Below, one piece after another: positions 23,996-47,956 of a DNA stretch of 64,000 nt (position 1 is the stretch's first letter; every line of letters begins with the position of its first letter). This stretch comes from Thamnaconus septentrionalis (Eukaryota > Chordata > Actinopteri > Tetraodontiformes > Monacanthidae). A model generated the notes under the pieces. The model saw only the letters and a program-made list of their open reading frames with translations, was not told the origin of the DNA and made no database searches. The stretch is taken from assembly GCA_009823395.1 (NCBI GenBank), contig CM020501.1:21691861-21755860 (forward strand), given 5' to 3'. Position numbers and translations under genes: made by a program.

Positions 23996-24328
23996 ACTGA
24001 CTTTTAAAACTGCTCCAGTGAATGAAATTGTCTTCACAAAATCAACAGATTGAGGTAACAGATAAGATTGAGGCCAAGACATTCAGTGGGAATCATGCTT
24101 ATGCTTATTTATTCATAATTAGTCAAATGATACATCTTTAAAAAAAAAAAAAAAATCCAATAATTAAATATAAAAACATCTGTATATACACACACAACAG
24201 ACCAACAATGAAATTAAGAGATTTACTGGAACATAAACTGTAGGTGGTGACAAACCGTTTTATGGGAGATCCAACCAACAAGGAAATGGAATACTTCATT
24301 TACATTTATCCGTCCACTCGGGATAATT

Positions 24329-24461
<133 letters not shown>

Positions 24462-24758
24462 GGAAGAACGCACTGAGAGCCATTAAGGTCTATGGCGAGA
24501 ACCGCCTCACCTTCGCTGACGTCAGGTCAGGTGTTACAATTTTAAGTAAGAGTGTGGGCAGGTCCGTCACACACACCACACACATACACACACACACACT
24601 GAGGAGTTCCGTGGTTTGCTGTTTCCGGCCAGTTTTAACCATGAGTCGAATGAAAAACGTGGAGCCGGAGTAGAAGAAAAAGAAGTTCAGGTGCGTTCAT
24701 GAGGAAGTCGGTTCTCACCTGGTCGCCGCTGCTGACGGACCGAGGGGCCGGGAGAGCC

Positions 24759-30185
<5,427 letters not shown>

Positions 30186-31470
30186 GGAGGGAGGGCTCCG
30201 TCGCCACTGCCAGAAGCCTTCCCCTGGTTCCTGTGGCCTGGAAGGAAGCTTTCTGGACACTAGACCTCCAGGAACTTGACGGAGGAATAAAGAAGAGTCA
30301 GCTGATGGACTGAAGGCTGCCTGAATTTCTTTTCTTTTTTTTAATTTTTCATTGTAAACGTTTGTGTAACTGCACATTTTCTTTGCATCGTCTTTGTTGG
30401 TCTTTAATGTGTGGAGAAGCTGCTGGCAGCTCGGTTTACCGCCAGTGCAGAAACCACCAGCGTGTCGTTTAAGAAAAAAAAAAAAAAAAGAAGACGATGA
30501 TTCACCTTCAGGTTCATCCAGTCTCGTCAGTTTCCAAAGCCAGAGGTTCAAACATCGACTCAACGGGGATTTGAAGATTTTAAGGATTTTGAGGGTTTTG
30601 TATTTCTAAATCTATTTATATTATGGAATTTTTTTCCAACTTCAGAGCGTATACTATGTGCTGTAAAAAATGTTTTCACCTCAATACATCTGGACTGTGC
30701 ACTGCTACGGCCAGGGAACTTGAAGAACCGGCTCGGCGTAACGCTGCTGGAGGAAAACAACGTGGAATGTTTTCTTTGTTTTAATTTTTTTTTTTTTATA
30801 AGTGCCAAAGTTCACATGATTGTAATAAAGGCTGTGTAAACCGACTCCGCTGTTCACTCTGAGTGGAACTATTCATCTGAGGAAATTCTGCCTGTGTTTA
30901 AAACGACGAGAAGCATGTGAGAATTAACCCGTTCTGCTGTACAACCATAGAGGTTTCAAACCTCAGGAGCATCCTCTGGCGGAAAATGTAGTTGTAAAAC
31001 CAAGACGATCTTCATACACACACACACACACACCTTCACACACAGCAAATACTTTAATGGAACTGTGAGAGAAGATAAATGTTTTCTTTACAAAAATCTG
31101 TCTTTTCTTTTTTTCACTTTTACAGGAAAAACTGTTGTTTTGTTCTACATATAGTTCAAGTGGCTGCTTTGATATCAGAAGGGAAAAAGTTTCTTTCCAA
31201 ATCCATGATGGAAAATAATCCTGCAGGTAATCCCCTTGGGCATGTCTCAACTGATGTCGGGTTGACTTCAGCTGATACCGGTTGGCCTCCAGCGGGAAGG
31301 AAGTGAGGGGAAAAAAAATAAACAAATGCCGCACTTCACCAGTAAATCCAGAGGAGAACCAACTCCCAGCCAGCAAAGCGGGCACTGCCACACGGTGAAG
31401 GTCCAAGTCTATTCGGGCGTGGCTCGACTCAGAGGCCGACCTCTGACCAGTGGGAGGGCCACGGCGGCCA
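30186..31470. other. ifngr1 3' untranslated region and spacer to convergent ltv1
   Basis: AATAAA signals at 30286 and 30824 mark likely short and long ifngr1 3' ends. The rest holds no recognised gene. The convergent ltv1 3' end lies to the right. Confidence 0.6.
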
Positions 31471-37176
<5,706 letters not shown>

Positions 37177-37628
37177 CCTGCGTCCCGTTCTCTGGCGGCT
37201 CTGCGATAGATTTCAAAGCATCCACAGAAAACACGGAAACTACGGTCGCAGAAAACAAACTAGACCCGAGAACAGAGGCTGCTGTTGACCCACGTTGGAC
37301 ACCCCTCCACCATGCTGCTCCTGACACAACCGGAAGGAACCAAATCCCGAGGAGAAAAAAAGTAACGAGGGGGTTTGATACGACGTTAACACGCCCAAAT
37401 ATGATGTTGGAATGGAATAATTCATAAATCAAATGTGCTTTTAAGTGATAAAGTTAAAAAAAAAAAACAAAAAAAAACAAAAACAATATCTGCATATGTC
37501 AACGCGATGTAATCCAAACAATTTTACACATTTTGTTGTTGGTATAGTCCAAACGCGAGACGGGACTTCCTGGAGAGTATCGCCTCCTGCTGGCCCGGAA
37601 GTGCCTCGTGTACTCATAGCTGTAAACA
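37177..37628. promoter_or_regulatory. ltv1 promoter region
   Basis: This is the stretch from the ltv1 start codon to the left edge of the duplicated block. No TATA box is evident at the ltv1 start, as expected for a housekeeping gene. I infer that the promoter lies here from position alone. Confidence 0.35.
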
Positions 37629-38466
37629 TTAAGTTTGGACATAATGGACAAAATTAATGAGAAAGACAAATGGCCACTACAAACTGATTTCATATACCTA
37701 AAAAAAAAATCATTTCACGATCCAATGGTACATACGTGTTTGAAATCTGTCTTTGGCATTGCAGTTTCAAAGAAATGCAAAAATAAACAAGCCAAAACTC
37801 AATTAGTCTGCCTGATGACTCTACTCTAGAAATTCCTCAGGCTTTAGCTGCTCAGCGCAACCAGTGACTATACGTCACAAACCGCCTAAATCACATTGCA
37901 CGGCATTTTCGGAACCCACTAATCGATCCAATCACTTTATTCAGCTTCTGCCTGACCAGGACAGTCTGATTCCTCAGTTTGAAACAACAGAAGTAAATTC
38001 ACCAAATGTTTCCCCTACGAAAATTTTTCTCTGCTGATGTTTTTTTTTCATAAATGACCGTGGCAAGCTACCTCTTTTGTCAAAGTAGCTAAATTAAGTT
38101 AAAAAAAACAAAAAAAAAAAAAAAAGAATCCCCCCCCCCCCATCTCGACTTAATCTCAGCGTCACTGTTACCTGGCAACTACGAAAGGCAGCTCTCAATT
38201 CGCTAGCGCAGACACGCCCGCTTGGCATTGGAACTCATGGTCATGTGACAAACCAGGATGGAAAATTGTTGCCAACTGTCACTATCTGTTTGTTGAGGGA
38301 TCTCTCAAAACAAGCAGGGAATTAGATGCACTTGGCCATGGGCGACACAAATTGGAACATTAAACATTTGCTTCCTCGCCTTTGTCTCATTAGAAAAAAA
38401 AACAAATAGTAAATCAGAAATCTAAAAAGCTTTTTCAGATAGGTGTGTTAATATGTCTATTATTCC

Positions 38467-38527
<61 letters not shown>

Positions 38528-39047
38528 GCACACTCACTTTGCTCATGTGTGCTCATTGCTCATGTTTCCAACATGCAACCCATTTTCCTGGTGCTACTCT
38601 AAAAGTCCAGCACACCAATTTCACCAAGAGGAGGAAACAGAAACAGAAACAGAAACAGAAAGGCTCCTCGACTGTCACGGACATCCTCCTTGAATCTGTG
38701 ACTCTCCTGGACAAAGATACAGATGAAAAAACAAGAGCTCGTCTGGTTGCGGGCCAGCTTGCTGTCATCTTTGTGTTTGATTTTGCTGAGACGACGTGTG
38801 CACACAAGGCTAATTACTGAATAAAAAAGGGTTGTGCCATTTGTAGGCAGAGGGCTTTAGTTGAAAATCATTAAAATATTTGCCGTTGTGATGTCACTCC
38901 CCCGGAGTTTCTACATGTCTAATCCATGAGCTCACACGAATGAGCGCAGCCTTTTGTCCAGATGCAGTTGCTTACTTCAAGGATGAAGGCGGTGAGCGGC
39001 ATAAGCAGTTGTAGGGGTGGGAGGAGCCATGGCCTCTGCTCATCAAG

Positions 39048-39167
39048 ATATAAACACTGAGGTTGGCTTCATGCAGACATCGACAGTCCAACGTCCATCG
39101 AGAGGGTGATCTTCTTAAGGAACTTCTTCTTCCTCCTCTGGTGCCATAAAGTCAGAGCCATTTACAG
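39048..39167 (+). promoter_or_regulatory. TATA promoter and non-coding first exon of gene C
   Basis: It has the same TATAAAC element and donor (TTTACAG|GTACTG, ending at 39167) as gene B, so the duplicate kept its own promoter and may be expressed. Confidence 0.5.
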
Positions 39168-39395
39168 GTACTGGTGACAAGTTTTCTTGCAGGGACAAAA
39201 AAATATAGCATGAGCGCTGGATACATTTTTAATGATTTATCAGTAGAAGGTTTAAATGGTTTGAGCTGAGTGTCTCAAAGTCTGAGGTCGAAAGACTTTT
39301 TTAGACGTTTCGCTCCAATGAATGGTTATTATTGTTGTTTTACTTCAAGAGTCATTTTTCCAGATTACTGTAGTTACTATTTACTTTTGAACCAA

Positions 39396-40210
39396 AGTTG
39401 GCCCCTCTTGGGGCCCATCCAGTCCCTTTACCAATGGACTGCGAGTACATGTGGCTAGTAGTAAGTTGTAAATCGTTTCCAGAAGAAGTTGGCCTCTGCC
39501 AGGGCCCCTTTGTCACCGGTTCTGTTCATGCTTTAAATGGACAGAATGTCCAGGTGCAGCTGGGTTTGCAGAAGGGGTCTGATTCAATTACCTGAAGTGC
39601 CCATCGCTGACTACGATGTGGTCTTTTTGGCTTCATGAAGCAGGCACCTACAGCTCTCACTGGAGCAGTTCACAACAGAATGTGAAGCAGCTGGGATGAT
39701 GATTAGCACCACCAAATCTGGGGCCATGGTCCTCAGCCAGAAAAGGGTGGAGTGCTCACTCTGGGTCAGCAGGGATGTCCTACCCCAGTGGAGGAGTTCA
39801 AGTCTATCTCAGGGTCTTATTCATGAGCGGGGTTCAAATAGAGCGAGAGATTGGATTGGATTAGAGTCGGCAGTGATGGTGCTCTATGGTCAGAGCTTTG
39901 GGTCATGGATACAATTAGCCAAAATGTGGTGGCCGGTCATCCTCGAGGAGTTTGGAGTAGAGCCACTGCTCCTCCCCATCAAGAGAAAGGAGTTGAGGTG
40001 GGTCAGGTATCTGGTCAGGATGCCTCCTGGACGTCTTACTGGGGAGGTGTTCCAGCCACGTCCAACTGGGAGGAAGCCCCAGGGCTGATGCAGGACAAGC
40101 TATGTAGGCCTGGGAACACCTTGGGGTGCCCCTGAAAGAACTGGTGGAAGTGGCGTGGGAGAGGGCGGTTTGGGTTTCCCTATTAAGGACACTGCCCCCG
40201 CAATGAGGTA
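39396..40210 (+). mobile_element. Degenerate Rex1/Babar-like LINE, copy 2
   Basis: This is the copy-2 counterpart of the relic at 8496-9310, nearly identical, with the same interrupting stops. Confidence 0.75.
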
Positions 40211-40677
40211 CGAGGCATGAGGTATCGGGTTCTATTTACGTTACTTACTTATTTCATTTACTTTTTAGCATAACATATTTTTCACAGATGCCAGCGGGAT
40301 ATGTCCTCTCGACATAGACAAAAACCTCCTACTAAAACTGATGCTTTGTTAGATCTTTCTTTGGAAGGGGACAAAAAAAACATGTGTGGTTCCACAGGGC
40401 AGAGCTAACACATTGCTGGGGATGTGGCCAATAGCCTGAGAGAAGCATTGGTGCTGTGGGTTGAACTGGTGAAACAGAAAACTGAAAGAAAGTGTTCTCT
40501 ATTACCAGTCCACATGTTATCCTTAGCAGTGTTAGCCACAGAGCTAATTCTTGCATTGTAATAGTAGATAAAAATCAAAAAGGACATTTCACTCTGAATA
40601 AGTGGCAAATAACAACTGAACAATGGCCTGCTCAATGGAAAAAACAAAACTTTGTCCATCCAACAGGAGACGTCATC

Positions 40678-41811
40678 ATGAAGTTGGGACTCCTGCTGCT
40701 CTTGACCCTGTTGGTCATGGTTCCCAGCCTGTCTGAGGGACAGCGAGTTCAGTTTTGTGGAGAGGCCAGGAGGGAGGTATCCAATTTAATAAGCAAGCTC
40801 AAGTTTCGTCCTGAAGCAGCAGCTTTTGTGCAGAGGGGTGAGTTCAACAAAACGACAAGCTCTTCAGGAATAAATGATGCTGGCACATATTCCCGGCTGT
40901 TCCCTTTTGAAAAATTTCCGTCTTCCCCCAACTTGACTTTGTTGCTCCTCCTCTCTTTCACCCTCTCCAGTCCTGGTTAACTGTCTCAACATGAAGCCCC
41001 CCACCACAACCCCGGCACCGACCACCACTAGAGCAACTACAACAACACCACCACCACCGCTATCTACCACAACTGTGGTGCAAACTACCACACAACCTAC
41101 CACCACCACCACAGCAGCGGCCACCACTGCAGCAGCCACCACCGCAGCAGCCACCACCGCAGCGGCCACCACCGCAGCAGTAACTGCTCCGTCGACGGCG
41201 GCGGCTGCCGTTAACACCACAACTACAGACTCGTGTGGCAAAAGAAGACGCCGCAGTGATGAGAGCAGCAGCAACGAGAGCAGCAGCAACGAGAGCAGCA
41301 GCAACGAGGCCAACGTCACCGAAAGCAACAACAGCAGCGGAGAGGACGGCCGTGGGGGGAGCAGTGAGGACAGTGAGGGGAGCAGTGAGGACAGTGAGGG
41401 GAGCAGTGGCAACAACAGCGGCGGCAGGTCCAGTCGCAGCGTCAGTGGAAGGGATCGGGGCAGCGAGGAAATCTGGGAATGGGGATGGGACAACAGCAGC
41501 GGCAGGGACAGAAACAGCCGCAGCATCAGCAACAGGGATTGGAGTGAGGGGGACTTGGACTGGGACAGGTTCAACCGCAGTGCCAGTCGCAGCAGCAACA
41601 GGCGGGAGAAACGACACAGGAGGTTCACTAGGTCTGTGGACTTTGGTTCTTTGGCATCATGTTGTAATTACCTGTTACTTGAACGTAATTCACAATTTTA
41701 GGTATTATTTCTTTTACTTTTTTTTTTTTACTTTGGTCTTTTTCATGTCATTAAAGGTGGTGTGAACAACTGGTCCGGTGTGTCCGGAAGCAGTTCTACC
41801 AAAGGCCCTAA
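40678..41811 (+). CDS. Secreted mucin-like cationic-peptide precursor, paralog C (unrecognised family)
   Basis: Three coding exons (40678-40837, 40971-41631, 41757-41811) give 291 residues. The signal peptide is identical to that of B. The following segment (about 22-53, one Cys, ending VQRG) differs from B at most positions, is far less basic and is one residue shorter. Exon 2 again opens VLVNC. It has a shorter AAATT array, SCGKRRRRS at about 142-149, three SSSNE units and the same acidic region. After EKR at 268 come 23 residues with WCEQLVRCVRK at the core; B has CKK where C has CEQ, so charge is lower. Introns and third exon are otherwise almost identical to those of B. Intact frames in all three exons argue that the duplicate is functional. 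Function is unknown. Confidence 0.72.
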
Positions 41812-42945
41812 GCAGCTGTCGGACCAGAGGCGCGACCTGCAGGTTGACACGCAGCGTCTCGTCTGGTGGATCAGCAACTTTCTCTTCTTCAACTTAATCA
41901 ATGATGAACAGTCACCTCCCTTCGGTTTGCTGTTGATTTGATGCGGGGGGTTTTTTAAACAGTATAGATGTTTAAAAAAAATAGCAACTACTCTCTTCTT
42001 CACCTGGTCCTTCAGTAAACCTGTCTGAACATCTCTGTGGCTGCTCTGGTTTTCTTGAACTTCTCCAGGGTGACATGGCAAACACAATGTTTCCCCAAAT
42101 TGCTCAGACTTACTTCCCAAATCCATCTGCGGAGTGTTACAAATAGAACTGCCCTTTTAATCACATTGCATGGTGCTTCTGTTGCACCGTCAGTGGTAGG
42201 TAAATTAAAGAGAGTCGTCTGAGTGATATCTGAGTGATGTCTGCCGCTGCTGTAACCTTCAGTCACTACATTAAGTACAACCACACCGCTGCTGATATTA
42301 GTCCTTCAGAATGCAATGCGATGCAAGTGTACTTTTTATATCCAACATTTTTCTGTTAAAACTTGCGCAAGCCTAGCACCAGAAAATTTTAATGTGCTGG
42401 ACTAGAAGGGCTGGGTTAAAATTGTGTTGAAACGGTCTCCGCTATTGAATAGCCAGTGGTGGTAAAAGTAAAAAAAAAAGTACAGATATTTGTGTAAAAA
42501 AAAAAAAAAATCTGATACTGATATCTGATAGGTAAAAGTTAGTACAGTAAGAAAGTACAGGTTCCAAAAATGTACGAAAGTAAAAAGTAAAAATGAAAAT
42601 TGAAAAATACGATATTGGATGTTTACTCTTTTAACATTATTTTCTAGATGTAAATTTTTCTCTGTACTAAAAAACGTACTGAACAGTATCCCCAAATGCA
42701 ACGTACTCTAAAAGAATCTCCCTCCAGAATATCAAGCAAGAACAACTAGCAAAAGTAATAAGTGAATTACTTTGCAGAGAATTTGTATGTTTTTAACATT
42801 TTAACACAGAAGTAAACAGCTCGTTTTTCCAATATAAGGAGTAGAAAATATTGATGTTCAGGGAGTAAAAGTAAAAAGTCGCCAGAAAAAGAAATACTCA
42901 AGTAAAGTACAGATACCTGAAAAATCCACTTTAAGTATTTGTACT

Positions 42946-43368
42946 TTGGCTGTGTCTCAATTCAGGGTCTGCAGCCTTCGAAGCCTGCATTTGAAGGCCA
43001 GTTACGTCATAACACTGAGCGAAGGCTTGTCCCAATTCATTGAAATTCAAAGGATGCTCCAAATCCACCCTTCAAATGTGTTCTAAATCCTGCACTGCTA
43101 CTAACCTTCGCGACCTCCCGTATCACATCTGCAAATCCTGGGATCCTGGGAAGTCAGCTAAAATGGTGGCATCTACTGACAAAGACACAACATATAAATT
43201 TAAGTATTCAAATTTCACATAAAATATTAAGTGTTTACCGTAGGGTTTTTACTTATTTGAACATCCAACACCATATATGTTAAACCAAAACCCCAAAATT
43301 CAGTTAAAATATGTGACTTCGAATTCGTGCCGACAGAGGCTGCAGACCCTGAATTGAGACACAGCCAA
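42946..43368. mobile_element. Terminal-inverted-repeat element (MITE-like), copy 2
   Basis: This is the SINE-free form of the element at 12193-12934, with the same 31-base inverted ends. It keeps about 70 bases near 43268-43337 that are missing from copy 1. Confidence 0.7.
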
Positions 43369-43637
43369 TGTTACTTACCACTTCATTGAATAGCACACTG
43401 CTTAACTTGGAAATGAGGTCATCTGTCCTAAATTCTGATCCACGATGAAACCCTGTCCCAACATTGATGTGATATAATTTAGTCTCATGCACGCACACAT
43501 GCACGCAAGCGCAATATTGAAACAACGTGAGAACTGTTACACCTGAGCTTATTTTCAAAGCCTCTTTTTAAAAGGCGTGGAGGGCGTTAACCAACAAAGA
43601 AGAAAGAGGCTCTCCACAGTGGCTGGATCGTTATTAT

Positions 43638-43935
43638 GGGGGATACTTATTATGGCAGCCCGTCCTTACAGTCTGATATAATAAGTATCCCCCCTGTAAC
43701 TTCAGCTAGGAGAGAAGAATCTTCTCCATATTGACCAGTGTGACTAGTCATGACCTGAACTAGTCACAAAATAAAGCACAAGTTGATAGTGCAACATCTG
43801 TTTGTTTAGGAGGGGGTGGGGGGTACTTATTATGGCAGCCCGTCCGTACAGTCTGATATAATAAGTATCCCCCCTGTAACTTCAGCTAGGAGAAAGGAAT
43901 CCTCTCCATATTGACCAGTGTGACTAGACATAGTC
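43638..43935. repeat. Tandem pair of ~180-base units, each led by a hairpin
   Basis: The first unit begins with a perfect 16-base inverted repeat: GGGGGATACTTATTAT at 43638-43653 and its complement at 43678-43693, with a 24-base loop. The second unit, 180 bases on, has a slightly imperfect version. Both continue with CTGTAACTTCAGCTAGGAGA and CCATATTGACCAGTGTGACT. The pair starts six bases after homology to copy 1 ends. Confidence 0.85.
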
Positions 43936-45257
43936 ACACCTGGTCTAAGTGCCTTTATGGTTTTGTGCAGTGAAAAACACAATAAATACAAACGGGTATA
44001 TGATGAAATGTTTTATGATTATTTTTTGGAGAGGAAATTCAGAATCACTTCCAAGAATATTTTGATGGTGATTTCACAGTGTAAGTAATCGTCTAGCCTA
44101 CGTGGTACATTATAACATTGGAGGAAATAGACACGACATTAATGCAGTACACTGAAAAGCCTGAAAAGCCTAATTCTTTATTAATGTCTAATTTTACCGT
44201 CGTATAGCGTCGTTGATTGAACACATATAAGTTTCAACACCACGTAGAGGACAGCGGAATAAAAACATTCTGGAAAACTGTCTGTGTCCGTAGCGTGACG
44301 TCATTGACAAAACTATAATATTTACAATTCAACAACACGTCGGAAAGAGCAGAATAAAACATTCTTGATAAATGTCTAATATGTCCGTAGCGTAACGTTG
44401 TTGATAAAACTAGAACACTGAAACGATGAATTACACATTGCGCATGTACTTCGTTGAAACCGAAGCGTAGAAGTGTGTGCGCGCTCCCGCGGACAGGGGA
44501 TACAAATTCTATCGGGGATAACTGCCTTGGCACGACACCGGCCTTCTGGTTGCTCTGCTGCGTTCTGTGCGGATGGGTACACGGCTGCATTGTTGCTTTA
44601 GCTCTCAGTTGCTTCATTTTGTATTTTTTTTTTTTTTTTATTATTTTTTAATCTTCGTTTAGTGGTCCATTGTGGTCAACGGGACACTGGCCAGCTGCTT
44701 TGTGTGCCCGAGTTTTAAGAGGATCAGGTGCGGACATTTTAGTATTTAAATTATATTATGGCTTATTAGCATAGGTGCGGAGTGCCTCACCTGTCCGTTC
44801 TTTTTACAGTGTTTCCTGAACACTTCACCGGCACACTACAGACGCCTGCTAGCACGAAGCTGTGCAGAGCCTCCTCGTGGTTTTCCTCACGCCTGGTGAG
44901 CGAGACTTGTGGCCCAAAACTCGGTCCAGCAAGATAAGTACAGGAACACTGCTGCTTCGCCCGCACTTGACTGTGCTAGTCGCCCCGTACAGACGGTCGA
45001 CGGTGCATGTCGCTTCCATCTCGCCTTGGTTTTACTTGTTGTTTTCCTTTCTCGTTGTCTTTTTCTTCGTTTTGTTTACGTCGCCTGCTGATGCCGTTGC
45101 ACTGACTTTTGTGACAGTGGGTCCGAAAGTTACGGCTCATTCCGCTGGCCCTCAGATAGCAGACTTTACTATCAAGTCGCCGGTCCAGCTACAGTTACGT
45201 GCGTGCGGGTGTGTGTGCGTGTGCGTTTGTTTGTGTGTGTGTTGGTTGGTGGGAACG

Positions 45258-45336
<79 letters not shown>

Positions 45337-47598
45337 CGGGAGGTGGGGGGGTCATCTTGTCTAAGTCTTGTACTATCAGTTTGTTTTGTTTAATGTTAGT
45401 GTCTTTTATTGCTTGGGTTTATTGATTAATTATTTGGCTTTTATATCAATTCAATGATTATTTTGGGTATTTCTGGTTAGGTTACTAGTTATTCTGATTT
45501 CCAACTCATTTGCCTCCAACACCTAATTGCTTGGGGTTCTGTTGTGTGTGTGTGCGTGGTAAAATTGTATTGTTTATTTTTTGCTATTTTAGTACATATG
45601 ACTGATTTTAGGGAACTTTTGTCAACTAACGGTTTATCTTTTCTTTTGTAGTCACTGAGAGCTGCTGCTGCTGGTGGTGTCCCGGGTGGTGGGCCCCTTC
45701 GAGTGCTGTGATCCAAGATTGTGGTTGTTTTTCTTCTTCTTTTTTTTTACACTTCACTTTCGTTGCAGGTGTGTCACGTGTGAGTGGGGTGTTCCTTGGT
45801 TTTTTTGGCTCCTCCCCCATCTGGCCCCCGTCATCGGTAAGCCTCAGTTTCTACTGTAGAATAAGGAGCTCAGTAGCTCCGTTTTAAATGAATGTTTGTT
45901 TGTTTTGTTTTTTTATTTTCAATGTTGAATAAAAGTTGGTTTTATATGTTACACATTCTGAACCACGTCTCCTACTCCTTCCTCGTATAACTTACCTGTG
46001 TGCCTATTTATTACCTTTGTGTTTAGTTAGAATTCCCTGGGCGAAATTCCCAGGGTGACGTTGTCGGTTCTTTTCACTTTTTTTTTTTAATTCACCATAT
46101 TAAATCTTTCTTTATCAGATAGTTAAAGCCACTCGCATCGCCACACAATGTTGAACCCCATCGTGAAACGATCGAAAATCGTCAAATAATGAGGTTCATG
46201 CGTTTGGACGTGAGCCCTGCAAATTGTTGGGCATGGTTCTAAACGCTCTGTTCAGAGATTTTTTCAACACAGGGAACGCAATGACGTAATTGTGTGCCGG
46301 AGCTCCTTTCATGGCCAAGCTCACGCACACTCTCGGACTGGTTCCGCTCCCTGCTCTGCCCCGCAAGTGATGTCGCAATGCGCTGCTTAAAGAAAATGTT
46401 TTTTCGGTGTCAGGGAAATGAAAAAATATAAAATAAAAAATACCGAGCGACTACCAAGGCACCAAGGACCACAACCGTGGGAGTGGAACGAACAGAGAAA
46501 ATGTTGGAAGTTTGTTCAGCCTAATGTGGATGCGATGGAACGCCGGTCCGGTCAGCAACGGGAGGGAGACGGGCTCGACTCGGCCGGTGGACGACGAGAG
46601 AATAGTCAGACACGGCAATATTTGAAGACATGTATGATGACTCAGTGTACTGTGACCTCAAGCAACATTAGTTTTAAGACTACTTGCAACGTACAACCGC
46701 TGAATCGTGTTGATGAACTGTTAGACACCACCGCTAACTCCGTGCTCTGCTTGTTATGTGTGTTGTGTTCGCTGGCAGCGAAACTGAAGAGGCAGCGATT
46801 TTGACTTGCAACTTTCACTCCTTATAGCGATGTTCACGCTGCCAGCATGTTAACATGGGTTGTATAGAGCTCTTCCTGCTTTGTGCTTTGTGTGGACTTA
46901 AGTTGTGCAGATATTCTTGTCTAATAATAAACGACTCTCTGACTGAAGTGATCGTTTCAGCGTACATATTTTCTCCAGGGACCTTCGGTTCGCCTTGCAG
47001 CCGTAACTCAGCCAGCGCTGGGTCCGTACGAAGCTGGATTAGCCGGTAAACAGCTGCTAAAGGGTGAAGCCTTCACGACGGTAAGTGTTTAAATTGTGCC
47101 TGTTTCGTAAACTTTGCCATTTACTCTTCACTACTGCACCGGCAAACTATGGAAGTGAGGCTCAGCAGCGACGAGAGTGTGACCAATCACAGCGGAGTGG
47201 ACCGGGCGGGGGCGTACACCGGCAAGGCTCGGGGTGGAGTGAAGTGAAACAGACCGTTTTCGCGGGATGCAGTAAATACGAGGAAACGAGCCGCGAGATA
47301 CGCGGATCAAATCGCGGATCAAATCGCGGATCAAATCGCGTGTTGCTGCTCTGGAGGGGCCAGACATCAAATACAAAAGCCCGAAAATTAGTATAATAGG
47401 TGACCTTTAATGTGACCTAAATTGTTGAATAAATGTACAATGAATTTCAATATATCCTTCATTATATTTCAAAACGGAAATATATAGACGTCTTTAGATT
47501 TATGCATTTGTAATGTTATTGTCCAGTTATAATTAAGTTTCAAATCTTTATTTTCATCTGTGGTTCTTCCTCCTCATGACTGTTTTGTCAGAAGTATG

Positions 47599-47644
<46 letters not shown>

Positions 47645-47956
47645 CGCGTGCGTGTATTCATTGAAGTCGACACTTAAACCTGAATTCAGAGGGTTTTATT
47701 TCCCATTTTATGTCAGAGTGCAGAGAAAAAATACAATGATCAATACAACAATGTGTTTTGAAATTTGATTCCTTTTAATTCTTTTAATTTTAGAAAATTT
47801 TAACGTGCTCACAGGAAAAAAAAAAAGATCCGACAATAAAACGTGCCCATGTTCGCCACTCAGGACCTAAATTTCGCCATTGCTGCTGGTCAGACTGGAG
47901 AAGACGCTGCTGCTCCTTATTCTTCCGGCGTCTCTAGTTGGGGATCCAGCTCCTCC
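43936..47956. other. Gene-free region between block C and capn9
   Basis: No conserved protein is recognised. Visible structure: a tandem duplication of about 110 bases near 44235-44420 (GTCCGTAGCGT repeated); a (TG)n at 45260-45334; a possible transcribed unit with splice-like sites near 44897, 45650 and 45768 and AATAAA at about 45929; a short palindrome CCCTGGG-CGAAATT-CCCAGGG near 46035; a (TG)n at 47600-47638; and a 12-base minisatellite (GCGGATCAAATC, three units) near 47302-47340. Part of this is probably unclassified mobile DNA. Confidence 0.5.

Larger units (their letters stand above)
37629..43632. repeat. Segmental duplication, copy 2 (contains gene C)
   Basis: This is a same-orientation copy of 6757-13196, inserted about 450 bases beyond the ltv1 start codon and some 31 kb from copy 1. 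It carries the full promoter, leader exon, LINE relic, gene C and MITE, and ends in the 5' flank of the lysozyme-like gene without that gene. It lacks the SINE present in copy 1. The TTA microsatellite at 38468-38527 is much longer than its counterpart at 7606-7630. Confidence 0.9.

Noticed and set aside
46418..46804. 128-codon frame as a gene
   Set aside because: No signal, domain or splice context; weak start region in AT-rich sequence; part of the unclassified 44-47 kb stretch.
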